Position numbers and translations under genes: made by a program. Below are positions 1-8,753 of a DNA stretch of 64,000 bases, piece by piece (position 1 is the stretch's first letter; each line of letters opens with the position of its first letter). The stretch is from Phycisphaerales bacterium. GTDB lineage: Bacteria > Planctomycetota > Phycisphaerae > Phycisphaerales > UBA1924. The notes under the pieces were generated by a model that saw only the letters and a program-made list of their open reading frames with translations, was not told the origin of the DNA and made no database searches. The stretch covers positions 62,001 through 126,000 of the forward strand of contig JADLFE010000033.1 of NCBI GenBank assembly GCA_020845755.1, in the 5' to 3' direction.

Positions 1-174
1 GCCATGCTGTACGGCATCCTCGGGCTGATCCACTTCATTCTCTTCCTGATCGCCGCGTTCGAGATTCTGAATTCGGGCAAGTCGCTGGGGAACAAACTGG
101 TGTGGCTGCTGGTGATCTTCCTGTTCCCGCTGGTGGGCCTGCTGGTCTACTTCGCGCTGGGGAGGAAGGCGTAG
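1..174 (+). CDS. Small two-TM membrane protein, PLDc_N-like (5' end possibly cut)
   Basis: The frame is open to the window edge. An ATG at 4 would give a complete 56-residue protein, but a start just outside the window is equally possible. Two hydrophobic segments (about residues 2-20 and 33-53) flank a short polar loop containing NSGKSLGNK, and the protein ends in LGRKA. This layout matches the PLDc_N domain (the membrane anchor of cardiolipin synthase-like proteins), which often occurs alone as peptides of about 60 residues. No catalytic part is present. The function is unknown. Confidence 0.6.
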   Translation, partial: AMLYGILGLIHFILFLIAAFEILNSGKSLGNKLVWLLVIFLFPLVGLLVYFALGRKA

Positions 175-191
175 TGCGGTAGACTGATGGC

Positions 192-674
192 GTGAAGATC
201 GGACCGATCATCGGCATTCTGTGGATCGCGATCGTCATCGCGTCGTTCGTCGCGCTTCTCATCGCGATCCGGCGTCACGGCGCGAAGGGCGCGCGCTGGG
301 CGCTGCTCGGGCCGCTGGGCGCGATCGCCTCGGCGGCGCTCGTCGTCGCGTGGATCGGCTCCATGGAAGGCGTGTACCGAAACCCACCGCTCGTCAAGCA
401 ACTGGTTGCGGTCGTAGGCCTGCTGACCGTCGGGCTCGCGGGTGTCTATGTGCAGTTTGCGGCGTGGCGCGATGCGCTGCGCGAGTCCGTCCCGCCGGGA
501 CACTGCAAGAAATGCGGCTATGACCTGAAGGAATTGGCGAAGTGCCCCGAGTGCGGCGCGGATCGGCTCGATGCTTCGGACGCCCGCGCGGGCGTGGGAA
601 GCCTTGGCCGCACTTCTGGTGTTGGTGAAGGCCCTCAGGACGACCAGAAGCCGGAAGATGCGGGTTCGCGGTAG
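192..674 (+). CDS. Membrane protein with C-terminal zinc ribbon (tandem copy 1)
   Basis: 160 residues from a GTG start. Three hydrophobic segments (about 4-24, 37-57 and 69-90) are followed by a short zinc ribbon with C105-x2-C108 and C118-x2-C121 (KKCGYDLKEL...CPECG), then a polar tail. This GYDL/CPECG ribbon after membrane helices is common in small uncharacterised planctomycete proteins. It is the most divergent of three adjacent paralogues (next copies at 684 and 1165). The cytosolic ribbon may bind a partner or metal. No function can be assigned. Confidence 0.7.
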   Translation: MKIGPIIGILWIAIVIASFVALLIAIRRHGAKGARWALLGPLGAIASAALVVAWIGSMEGVYRNPPLVKQLVAVVGLLTVGLAGVYVQFAAWRDALRESVPPGHCKKCGYDLKELAKCPECGADRLDASDARAGVGSLGRTSGVGEGPQDDQKPEDAGSR

Positions 675-683
675 ACTTCAGAC

Positions 684-1163
684 GTGGCATTCCTGATGAT
701 CGTGCTGTGTCTCGCCTGGCTTTGCGCTTTGGCCGGGTCCATCGCTGCTTCCGTGAGTGCTTTCCAACAATGGGGGCGCGTGCGCGGGCGTTGGAGCCTG
801 CTCTGCCCACTGGGCGTCATGCTCTGCTTCGACTTGATCATCGAGCAATTCACGACTTAAGCTCCAAACCAGGTGACAGGACAGACCGCACGTCTCGGCC
901 CGTTTCTCGAATCGCTCGCCCTCGCGCTTCTCGGTATTGCGGTAGCCATCACCGGCTGGATCAAGACGCACCCGCGCGAGTCCCCCGCGGGATGCTGCCA
1001 GAAGTGCGGCTATGAACTGAAGGACCTGCCGCGCTGCCCGGAGTGCGGTTCCGAGCGGCTTGGTACTTTGGACAGAGGCACCATCGTCGAGGAATCCGCC
1101 CGCGCAGGGGATGCCGACGGAGGCCCCGGAGACGATAACGAACTGGACGGGGCGGCGCGGTAA
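684..1163 (+). pseudogene. Zinc-ribbon membrane protein (tandem copy 2), interrupted by in-frame TAA
   Basis: A GTG at 684, 10 bases after copy 1, opens a frame encoding a first membrane segment and the family motif QQWGRVRGRWSLLCPLGV, then hits TAA at 858-860. The same frame continues without any shift (a GTG at 873 could restart it) into LALLGIAVAITGWIKTHPRE and the zinc ribbon QKCGYELKDLPRCPECG, ending at 1163. Aligned with copy 3 at 1165-1641, the two halves together make one full-length homologue, so a single nonsense change best explains the split. The 3' half has a 41-base stretch (1002-1042) identical to copy 3 (1480-1520), pointing to recent duplication or gene conversion. The halves could still be made as two peptides. 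Confidence 0.65.
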
Positions 1164-1164
1164 C

Positions 1165-1641
1165 ATGCCCGAAGTGATCGTCGGAACCGCCATCATCCTT
1201 CTCGCGTGGATCTGCACGTTCGTTGCCTCCATCGGAGTCGCGGCCAATGCGTTCCAACGATGGGGACGAGACCGCGGCCTTCCCGGTATCTTGTGTCCCC
1301 TCGGCGTCGCGATGACGTCCGATCTGTTTATTCACCAACTCACGGCCATCACGGTCGCTCGCGCGTCGGGTTCCGCACTCAACCTGCCAGCACTCGGCTT
1401 TGCCATCCTCGGCATCGCGCTGGCCATCACCGGCTGGGTCAAGACCCATCCGCGCGAGTTCCCCGCGGGCTGCTGCCGAAAGTGCGGCTATGAACTGAAG
1501 GACCTGCCGCGCTGCCCGGAATGCGGCACGGAACGCTCGGCGACAACCAAGGAGGATGGCCAGTCCGCCGGCGACGGAACAACGAATTCACCCGCGCCGC
1601 CGCCGGATTCGCCGGCCTCAAGCCACGACACGACTCTGTAA
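1165..1641 (+). CDS. Membrane protein with C-terminal zinc ribbon (tandem copy 3)
   Basis: 158 residues from ATG 1165, starting one base after the stop of copy 2. There are hydrophobic segments at about 5-28, 41-60 and 73-92. The zinc ribbon follows WVKTHPREFP, with C104-x2-C107 and C117-x2-C120 inside RKCGYELKDLPRCPECG, then a Pro/Ser/Thr-rich tail. It is intact, unlike copy 2, to which it is closely related at DNA level. The next gene starts 9 bases downstream, so the cluster may be cotranscribed with the TIGR03790 gene. Function unknown. Confidence 0.7.
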   Translation: MPEVIVGTAIILLAWICTFVASIGVAANAFQRWGRDRGLPGILCPLGVAMTSDLFIHQLTAITVARASGSALNLPALGFAILGIALAITGWVKTHPREFPAGCCRKCGYELKDLPRCPECGTERSATTKEDGQSAGDGTTNSPAPPPDSPASSHDTTL

Positions 1642-1650
1642 GCTGCTGCG

Positions 1651-4098
1651 ATGCGCCATCGCCGACACTCCTATCGCTCAGGTCTCCTGCTCGCCGCGTT
1701 GCTGATCGCGACTCCCGCCGCCCGCGCGGGGCTGTCTCCCGAGTCGGTCGCGCTGGTTGTCAACGGCGATAGTTGGGCCTCGCTCACGGTCGCCAACGAA
1801 TTCGCCGCGCTCCGCCACATCCCGGCGCGGAATGTCATCCTGCTCCACGGCCTGACCGCGCCGGACTACACCGACGTCAACCGGTTCCGCACCGAAATCC
1901 TCGGGCCGGTGCTGCACGAACTCGACGTTCGCGGACTGCGTCCGCAGATCGACTGCATCACGTATTCGATCGACATCCCCTCGGCCGTCGACGTGAGCGC
2001 CGACATGGCGGGGCGATCGTTCGGGCAGACGACCACGCCCGTCGCGTCGACCAACAGCCTGACGTACCTGCACGAGTGGGTGATGAAGAAGGACGCGGAC
2101 TACCTTCGCCTCGACATCAATCGATACAGCCGGCGAACGCTCCCGCTGGTGGATGGCGCGCCGCTGTCGGCGCCGGAGCGCGAGGCGTATCAGGCCGCGA
2201 TGAAGATGTACGACCAGAAGCAGTACGCGCCGGCGGCGGAGGCGATCGCGACATTGGCCAGGACGCCTCGGAACGACGGCGGGGTGTATTACAACCTGGC
2301 GTGCTGCCAGGCGCTGGCGGGCAAGGCGGACGAGGCGATGAAATCGCTGACCGAAGCGGCGGAGCGCGGCTGGCGCAACTCGGGGCAGACCGAATCCGAC
2401 GCGGATCTCGTTTCGCTGCGCGAACGCCCCGAGTTCAAGGCGCTGATCGCCAAGATGAAGGCGACACGCGTGCGCGTGCAGGACACGATGGGCTTCTCGG
2501 CGGCGGCGGCGTGGACCGAGAAGGGCGACATCGCCGACAGCGGGCGCGATGCTGGACCGCATTACATGCTGTCGACGATGCTGGGCGTGAACACGGGGCG
2601 CGCCAACTCGGTGGACGAGGTGCTCACGTGCCTGAAGCGGACGAGCATCGCCGACGGCACGTTCCCGCGCGGCACGATCTACATCGAGCGCAACGGCGAC
2701 ATCCGCTCCGCCACCCGCGCGTGGGCCTTTGCGGACCTGGTCGATCAGCTCAAGCAGGCGGGCGTGAACTGCGTGCTCGAGGACGGCGTGCTTCCCACCA
2801 ACCGCGTCGACGTCGCGGGCGCGATCGTCGGCATCGCCGAGTTCGACTGGAACGCGAGCAAGAGCAAGGTGATCGCGGGCGCGATCTGCGAGCACCTGAC
2901 CAGTTGCGGCGGGATGATGGGCGAGCGCGACGGCCAGACGCCGTGCACGGAGTTCATCCGCGCGGGCGCTGCGGGCTCGAGCGGCGCGGTGACCGAGCCG
3001 TATGCGCTGCAGGAGAAGTTCCCCAGCCCTTTCATGCACCTGCACTACGTGAAGGGGAGCACGCTCGCCGAGGCGTTTTATCAATCGCTCGAAGGACCGT
3101 ATCAACTTCTCATCATCGGCGATCCGATGTGCTCGCCGTGGCGGGCGCGCGGCACGCTCTCGATCGAGGGCGCGCAGAACAAGGACGAAGTGAAGGGCGC
3201 GATCACGCTCAAGCCCAGGTGCCAGAACGCCGCGGCATTTGCGTTGTTCGTGGACGGCTTGCGGGTCGATGAGGCGGGTGGTGGCACGACTCCGTCGTTC
3301 ACGCTCGACACAGGCATGCACGCCGACGGCGAGCACACGATCAGTGTCGTTGCGACACTTAACGACGCGCCCAAGACGCGAATCCGTCGCGATGTGCTCC
3401 TTTCCTTTGCGAATCATGGTCAGTCGGTCACGATCGCCAAGAAGCCAGCGTCCAAGGTTGCGTGGGGGCAGATGATCACGATGGAACTCGCGTGCGAGAG
3501 CGCGGCCTCGATCGAGGTGCTGCACTTTGGCCACGCCGTCGCAAAGCAGAATGGCGCGCAGGCGACGATCGAGATCGATTCGAGCGCGCTGGGCATGGGG
3601 CGTGTTGAACTCCGTCCCGAGGGCGTGATGAGCGACGGCACGCGTGTGCAGGGCCCGACGATCAAGATCGAGATCACCGATCCCGTCACGCGCCACCCAG
3701 GAAGCACGCCGGCCGGTGCGCAAAAGGGGCTGAAACTCGTCGCGGGCGGACGCGCGCCTGTCACGGTGCTCGATACGTTCGGCGTCGACTGGATCGCGAA
3801 AGCGGGCGTGAAGGAGGGGGAAGAGTTCGAACTCTCCGGCGTGTTCGAAGCGAGCCGCGCTGACCTGTATCAGTTGCAACTCCGCTCCAACAGCGCCGCG
3901 ACGATCGAGATCGACGGGCAGCCGGCGCTGACGGGAGGAGAATGGAACTGGCGCTATGCGCCGGTGCCACTCGCGTCCGGGCGCCACGAACTGACACTCC
4001 GCGGCAAGGCAGGGCGCGACCCGCGCATCGATCTTCGCATCGGGGCCGCGGGAACGTCACACCCCAGCGAGCAGCGCTTCACGCACGCCGTCCGCTAG
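1651..4098 (+). CDS. TIGR03790-family exported protein with TPR insertion
   Basis: 815 residues with a signal peptide (hydrophobic LLLAALLIATPAARA, cleavage near ARA-G). The N-terminal part LSPESVALVVNGDSWASL and IPARNVILLHG is typical of TIGR03790 proteins, which are frequent in planctomycetes and resemble caspase/gingipain-like folds. The second family half lies at about residues 380-500 (GAAGSSGAVTEPYALQ, then LLIIGDPMCSPW). Between the halves sits a TPR-like stretch (about 185-275, YNLACCQALAGKADEAMKSL). The C-terminal third looks like beta-sandwich domains. No standard catalytic dyad could be confirmed. The biochemical role is unknown. Confidence 0.75.
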   Translation: MRHRRHSYRSGLLLAALLIATPAARAGLSPESVALVVNGDSWASLTVANEFAALRHIPARNVILLHGLTAPDYTDVNRFRTEILGPVLHELDVRGLRPQIDCITYSIDIPSAVDVSADMAGRSFGQTTTPVASTNSLTYLHEWVMKKDADYLRLDINRYSRRTLPLVDGAPLSAPEREAYQAAMKMYDQKQYAPAAEAIATLARTPRNDGGVYYNLACCQALAGKADEAMKSLTEAAERGWRNSGQTESDADLVSLRERPEFKALIAKMKATRVRVQDTMGFSAAAAWTEKGDIADSGRDAGPHYMLSTMLGVNTGRANSVDEVLTCLKRTSIADGTFPRGTIYIERNGDIRSATRAWAFADLVDQLKQAGVNCVLEDGVLPTNRVDVAGAIVGIAEFDWNASKSKVIAGAICEHLTSCGGMMGERDGQTPCTEFIRAGAAGSSGAVTEPYALQEKFPSPFMHLHYVKGSTLAEAFYQSLEGPYQLLIIGDPMCSPWRARGTLSIEGAQNKDEVKGAITLKPRCQNAAAFALFVDGLRVDEAGGGTTPSFTLDTGMHADGEHTISVVATLNDAPKTRIRRDVLLSFANHGQSVTIAKKPASKVAWGQMITMELACESAASIEVLHFGHAVAKQNGAQATIEIDSSALGMGRVELRPEGVMSDGTRVQGPTIKIEITDPVTRHPGSTPAGAQKGLKLVAGGRAPVTVLDTFGVDWIAKAGVKEGEEFELSGVFEASRADLYQLQLRSNSAATIEIDGQPALTGGEWNWRYAPVPLASGRHELTLRGKAGRDPRIDLRIGAAGTSHPSEQRFTHAVR

Positions 4099-4179
4099 CG
4101 TGGATCCGGTTCAAGGGAGCCCCACCCGTTGACCTCACGTCTCATCTTCTCTTGGCTCATCGATGCCCCAAAAACACAA

Positions 4180-4201
4180 CCGGGCCCCTCGCGGAGCCCG
4201 G
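4180..4201 (-). terminator. Rho-independent terminator for the lipoprotein gene at 4227-4565
   Basis: CCGGGC pairs with GCCCGG across a 10-base middle that itself can pair as CC...GG with one mismatch. On the minus strand the hairpin is followed by TTGTGTTTTTGGGG. It lies 25 bases beyond the minus-strand stop at 4227 and shortly after the plus-strand stop at 4098, but the plus side has no T run. Confidence 0.7.
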
Positions 4202-4226
4202 CTGGATACTTCATTCGCCGAATGTC

Positions 4227-4565
4227 TTACTTGGCCTTCGAGACGGCCGCGGCCTTATCCGCGTCGCTCATCGCGTTGAACTTCCCGGTGCAGCCCGGGC
4301 AGCACAGGCCGATCGTCTGATTGTTGAAACTCACCGTCGGGCCGCCGGCCTTGATCGGCTCGCCGCTCACCGGGCACTTGCTGTTCACGGGAGCCGCGCC
4401 GCCGCCCTGCTTGCCCGCGTCCTTGCACTCGGCCGTGCCCTTCTCGCAGCACGCCGCTTTGTCCTTGCACTCGGCGTCCTTGCACTCGTCCTTGTTGCTG
4501 TTCACCGAGCACGCCGCCAGGCTCATCGCGCTGACCGCGGCCAACATCGCAAAGATCTTCTTCAT
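4227..4565 (-). CDS. Lipoprotein with YHS-like, cysteine-rich metal-binding domain
   Basis: 112 residues from ATG 4565, chosen because GGAAGGAACTCGA precedes it with normal spacing; longer frames upstream have no such site. The signal peptide MKKIFAMLAAVSAMSLAAC ends in a lipobox (LAAC). A cysteine/lysine-rich linker (DECKDAECKDKAACCEKG) leads to a C-terminal domain with CPVSGEPI, then a Phe-Asn-Asn strand, then GLCCPGCTGKF. This is the pattern of YHS/TRASH-like domains, which bind metal through paired cysteines. It is probably a periplasmic metal-binding or metal-sensing lipoprotein. A terminator follows. Confidence 0.8.
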   Translation of the reverse strand: MKKIFAMLAAVSAMSLAACSVNSNKDECKDAECKDKAACCEKGTAECKDAGKQGGGAAPVNSKCPVSGEPIKAGGPTVSFNNQTIGLCCPGCTGKFNAMSDADKAAAVSKAK

Positions 4566-4773
4566 TCGAGTTCCTTCCAGGTCTTTAAGATGCTTCCGCC
4601 GGCCCGCACGAGCCGGTCTCATTCCCACAGTTTGAATTCTACGCCGCCTCCATGCCCCGGGTTCTCAACCCCGACCCCAACCCGCGGCACCCGGCTTCCC
4701 CAGTATTATCGCCACCAGCACTCCGAAACTCGGCGTCTGTTCGCGCTCGTTCCGTGTGACTTCACGCCTCCAC

Positions 4774-6834
4774 TCACGCCACGCTCGGCTTCTCGTCTCC
4801 ACTCTCCTCCGCCCACGGATCGCCCTCCACCTGCAGCCGCAAGAGCGCCGCGTACCGCCCGCTCTTGGCGATCAGTTCCTCGTGCGACCCGACCTCGACG
4901 ATCCTGCCGCCCTCCAGCACCACGATCCGGCTCGCGTGCCTGATCGTGCTGAGCCGGTGCGCGATCACAAAGCACGTCCGCCCCTGCATCAATCGCGCCA
5001 GGCTCCGCTGGATCAGCGCCTCGCTCTCGGTATCAAGGTTGCTCGTCGCCTCGTCGAGGATCAGCACCACCGGGTCAGCCAGCACCGCGCGTGCGATCGC
5101 GATCCGCTGCTTCTGTCCGCCCGACAGCCGCACGCCGCGCTCGCCGATCACCGTGTCGTACCCGTTCTCCAGGTCGCGCACGAACCCGTCGGCGTTCGCC
5201 ACCCGCGCGGCCTCAACGATCTGCTCCATCTCCGCGTCGCGCCGCCCATACCCGATGTTCTCCGCGATCGTCCCGTCGAACAGGAATACGTCCTGCTCCA
5301 CAATGCCCAGCAGCCGCCGGTACGACGCGATCTCGATCTCGCGCAGGTCCACGCCGTCCAGCATCACCTTCCCCGCGCCGGGGTCATAGAACCGCGCCAC
5401 CAGGTTGCACAGCGTCGTCTTCCCCGACCCGCTCGGCCCCACCAGCGCGATCGTCTCTCCCTCGCGCACGTCCAGCGTTACATCCGAGAGCACCGGCCCG
5501 CGCTCGACCTCGTCCTTGACCTCTTTCCCCTTCGCGTCCGTCTTCTTCACCTTGGGATACGTGAACTCCACGCCCTTGATCGTGATCCGCCCGCGCGTGT
5601 TCTCCCGCGTCACCACCTTGCCGTCCCTGGAATCCGCAAACTCCAGCGGCTCCTCCAAGAGGTCCAGCACGCGATCGAACCCCGCCAAATTGCTCTGGAT
5701 GTTCGCCGCCGTCGATGTCAGCGTCTCCAGGGGCGACAGCAGCATCAAGAGGTACGTCGAGAACATCATCACGTCGCCGATCGTCAGGCTCTCCTTGATC
5801 ACCTGCGACCCGCCGTACAGCAGCACGCCCACCGACGCGCACGGGATCAAGAGCGCCCACACGATCTCCAGCACCCGCGACCACCACCAGACGAGGATCT
5901 CCTGCCGCGCCATGTAGTGATGCCCGAGCGTAAAGCGCGTCGCCTCGCCGTGCCCGCGACCAAAGCCCCGCACCACCCGCATCCCGCCGAACGCCTCGGT
6001 CGTGTGCGCGTCCACCTGCTGCCGGGTCAACTTGATATCGCGATAGACCGGCCTGATCCGCCCCACCCACGTCTTCTGGCTCACCCACACCGCCGGCAAC
6101 AGCGCCGCCGCACCAAGCAGCATCCGCCAATCCACGAACGCCAGGATCACCAGCGTGCCGATCAACTGCACCACCGCCCGCCACGGGTTGTAGATCATGG
6201 AGAACAAGAGCTCGGCCGCCTGCCCCGCGTCCTCCCGCAAAATGCTTGTCACCCCGCCGCTCTTGTAGTGGTGCACCTGGTGCAGGGGCAACTGCACCGC
6301 GTGGTCAAACGCCTTCCGGCGCATGTCCGCCTGCACCCGCTTGGTCAGGCGCGTCATCTGCCAGCGCCCCCACGTCGCCACCACGATGTTCACCAGCGTG
6401 ATCGCCACCATCACCCCGCCCAGCAGCCACAACACGTTCAGGCGATCGTCGCTCGTGAAACTCCGCCCCAGCGTCAGCCAGCGCGGCAGGCCCTTGGGCC
6501 CCGGGTTGTCCGTCAGGATGTAGTCGATCGTGATCTTCGTCGACGCGGGCATGATCAGCCCCACGCCAGTCGAAAAACTCAGCGTGCACAGCGCCAGCAC
6601 CAGCATGTGGTGGTGCCCGCCCAGAAGCCGCCAGAACTCGCGGAACAGCACCCCAAAGCCGCGCGTCCGCTTCAATCTCGCCGCCTTCTTGGCGTCATCC
6701 TTCCCCGGCTTTTTCGAACGCGCCAATTCCGCCGCCGCGGCCTCGGCCTTGTCCATCGACGACCACGCCGGGTCCTTCCGCCGCTCCATGTACTCGGCGT
6801 AACGCGATCGACTGCTCTGGCGGCGGAACAACAT
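4774..6834 (-). CDS. ABC exporter (MsbA/LmrA-type half transporter, TMD-NBD fusion)
   Basis: 686 residues from ATG 6834 (the frame is open to 6876, so the start is uncertain). A charged N-terminus (1-65) precedes a six-helix ABC transmembrane domain at about 68-350. The ATPase domain has Walker A GPSGSGKTT (466-474), signature LSGGQ (570-574), Walker B LILDEATSNLD from 591 and H-loop H626. All catalytic positions are intact. A lysine-rich insertion (428-443) sits at the start of the ATPase domain. Such proteins work as homodimers exporting lipids, peptides or drugs; the substrate cannot be read from sequence. It lies 95 bases downstream of the terminase gene on the same strand and may be read with it. 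Confidence 0.9.
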   Translation of the reverse strand: MLFRRQSSRSRYAEYMERRKDPAWSSMDKAEAAAAELARSKKPGKDDAKKAARLKRTRGFGVLFREFWRLLGGHHHMLVLALCTLSFSTGVGLIMPASTKITIDYILTDNPGPKGLPRWLTLGRSFTSDDRLNVLWLLGGVMVAITLVNIVVATWGRWQMTRLTKRVQADMRRKAFDHAVQLPLHQVHHYKSGGVTSILREDAGQAAELLFSMIYNPWRAVVQLIGTLVILAFVDWRMLLGAAALLPAVWVSQKTWVGRIRPVYRDIKLTRQQVDAHTTEAFGGMRVVRGFGRGHGEATRFTLGHHYMARQEILVWWWSRVLEIVWALLIPCASVGVLLYGGSQVIKESLTIGDVMMFSTYLLMLLSPLETLTSTAANIQSNLAGFDRVLDLLEEPLEFADSRDGKVVTRENTRGRITIKGVEFTYPKVKKTDAKGKEVKDEVERGPVLSDVTLDVREGETIALVGPSGSGKTTLCNLVARFYDPGAGKVMLDGVDLREIEIASYRRLLGIVEQDVFLFDGTIAENIGYGRRDAEMEQIVEAARVANADGFVRDLENGYDTVIGERGVRLSGGQKQRIAIARAVLADPVVLILDEATSNLDTESEALIQRSLARLMQGRTCFVIAHRLSTIRHASRIVVLEGGRIVEVGSHEELIAKSGRYAALLRLQVEGDPWAEESGDEKPSVA

Positions 6835-6929
6835 GCGGCAGGTATCGTAGCGACCGACTTCCAAACCCGCCGCCACTTGGGCCAGCGCACTTCCCCACCC
6901 TGGCCTCCTTCACTCCGCATCATCCTCAC

Positions 6930-8753
6930 TCACACCCAACTCCACCTCTTCGCCCCCGGCCGGTCCAGGTTCTGCACGAGGTACCGCAGCGCGTCCACCG
7001 CGTGGTCGCTCCCGTCCTTCTCCGGCTCCTTGCTCTCGGGCTTGTCCATCGGAAAGTGGTACCGCTCCATCGACGAGATCAGATTCGCGCAGCGGCGATG
7101 CACGTACAGCCGCGGACCGACCTCCGCCGCCGGCCGCAACCTCCCGCGGATCATGTCCACGCCCTCGAGGAGCCTCAGCCGCCGATCGCGTACCGCGAAT
7201 CCCTCCTGCCGCAGCACCTGCACCGCGCTCTTGCCCGTCTGCCCGTCGGTTTGGTTGCCCGCCGGATCAACGCCGACCCATTCGAACTTCGGCCATTCCG
7301 CCGCACGCACGCGCGCGATGTGCTCACTCAGCACGCGCTCGCTCGCCACCCGCTCGTCCACGATCCACACTCGGTCCATCGCGTCCTGCGCGCCCAGCAG
7401 CACCACCGTCGGCGCGCGATAGCCAAAGTCCATGCCCAGCACGAACAGCAGGCTCTCGCGCGTAATCAGGCCGCCGTCCTGCTCCCATGGGAGCGAGTCG
7501 ACGACGTGCACCGCGGGATCAAACTCGGGGAGCACCGCGTCACTCCGCCTGGGGCGCAGCGACAGCATCTCCGCGTTCCATGTCGCCAGCCCCACGCGAC
7601 GCTTCATGCCGATCGCGTCATCGATCGACACGTGCCCGGCGTGAACCGCCTGGCGCCCTTTGAGCCGCGACTTGCATTCATCCAAGAGCGGGCACTTCTT
7701 CACCTCGCCGTTCTCCGCCGGCGCTTCGCACGCGTGGCGCTCATCGCATCGCTCCAGCACGTCCAGCACGCCCCAGCGCATGAGCATCCGCCTGCCGTCG
7801 TGGCACTCTTCGACCAGGCGGTGCATCACGCCGTGCGGCACGTGCATCGTCGAGAGGCACTCCACCGTGCCGCGAACAAGCAGCGACTTCCCGCCCGTGA
7901 TCGTGACCTGACGCGAGCGCGTGGTGAGTTGGGCGGCCTCGAAGACATCGGGATCGAACAACTCCACCTCGTCGCAGCGGAGTTTCTGCACGCGCGTGCC
8001 GCGCACCGCCGCCTGCGACTGCGCGAGCAGTTCGACCTCGGACCCGTTCACCAGGCGCACGCGCCGCTCTGTCATGCGTCCCTTCACCAAGGGCGCGATC
8101 TGGGGTCGCGCCAGCAAGCGCCGCAGGTGCTCGTGCATGCGCCGCGACTGCTCCAGCGAGCCGCCCAGGATGCGGATTTCGATGGCGGGCTTGAAGATCA
8201 TGTCGAGCAGCGTCGCGACCGCGCCCAGGAACGTCTTGCCCCCGCCGCGGTTGGCCCACACGACGACATCGACCACGCGATCGCTCCCCACGCCCGTCAC
8301 TCCGCCGGCGCTCGTCGCCAGCGCCCCGGCGAGAGAGTCGGCCCCCTCGAAGAACGAGTGCGCGATGTAGTCGAGCGGTGACGCGTGCCCGCGCACCAGC
8401 GACTCGCCGGAAACGCTGACTCCCAGCACGTCGTGAAGCCATCGCGCCAGCGCGTCTCGGTCAACCGGAAACTCCCAGGCGGGCTCCGTCAACGCGACAT
8501 CGCACTCGTCGGCTGACAGCCCCCGCTTCTTCCTCGTGTTCTTCGGTCCATTCGAGTTGTCTTGCTTCTTTGCCCCGCCGTCAGTTCCTGACCCCTCATA
8601 TGTTCCTTCGCCTTCCTGCTTTCTCCGCGACCTCTGCGACCTCCGCGTTGAAACCTCTTCTCCTTCTCCGCGTTCCTCTGTTTTCCTCTGAGTCGTCTGC
8701 GTTCCTGCCTTGTCCGTCTTCGTGCTCTTCTCGCCCTTCGAGTTCATCTTCAT
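6930..8753 (-). CDS. Phage-type terminase large subunit (ATPase plus RNase H-like nuclease)
   Basis: 607 residues from ATG 8753, preceded by GGAGGGG at ideal spacing; a GTG three bases earlier is less likely. After a charged, probably disordered N-terminus (1-78) comes the packaging ATPase with Walker A ANRGGGKT (167-174) and Walker B CDEVELF (D261, E262). A four-cysteine cluster (C336, C342, C354, C360) precedes the nuclease domain, whose acidic residues are seen in MDFGY (D442), GVDPAG (D496) and DGSDHAVDAL (D580/D583/D587). Both enzymatic halves look intact. TerL proteins normally translocate and cut phage DNA into capsids. Here the upstream neighbours are a GNAT and an ABC ATPase, and no portal or capsid gene is nearby. 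The start overlaps the GNAT stop, implying coupled translation. Confidence 0.85.
   Translation of the reverse strand: MKMNSKGEKSTKTDKAGTQTTQRKTEERGEGEEVSTRRSQRSRRKQEGEGTYEGSGTDGGAKKQDNSNGPKNTRKKRGLSADECDVALTEPAWEFPVDRDALARWLHDVLGVSVSGESLVRGHASPLDYIAHSFFEGADSLAGALATSAGGVTGVGSDRVVDVVVWANRGGGKTFLGAVATLLDMIFKPAIEIRILGGSLEQSRRMHEHLRRLLARPQIAPLVKGRMTERRVRLVNGSEVELLAQSQAAVRGTRVQKLRCDEVELFDPDVFEAAQLTTRSRQVTITGGKSLLVRGTVECLSTMHVPHGVMHRLVEECHDGRRMLMRWGVLDVLERCDERHACEAPAENGEVKKCPLLDECKSRLKGRQAVHAGHVSIDDAIGMKRRVGLATWNAEMLSLRPRRSDAVLPEFDPAVHVVDSLPWEQDGGLITRESLLFVLGMDFGYRAPTVVLLGAQDAMDRVWIVDERVASERVLSEHIARVRAAEWPKFEWVGVDPAGNQTDGQTGKSAVQVLRQEGFAVRDRRLRLLEGVDMIRGRLRPAAEVGPRLYVHRRCANLISSMERYHFPMDKPESKEPEKDGSDHAVDALRYLVQNLDRPGAKRWSWV

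Noticed and set aside
858-860. Programmed recoding (selenocysteine or pyrrolysine) at the stop of zinc-ribbon copy 2
   Set aside because: The codon is TAA, which neither system uses, and no stem-loop signal stands out after it.
1678-3987. 769-residue minus-strand frame
   Set aside because: Shadow of the TIGR03790 gene; composition is typical of antisense GC-rich frames.
4756-7422. 888-residue plus-strand frame opposite the ABC exporter and terminase
   Set aside because: Arg/His/Pro-rich shadow of GC-rich codons; it crosses two real genes with full motifs and has no recognisable domain.
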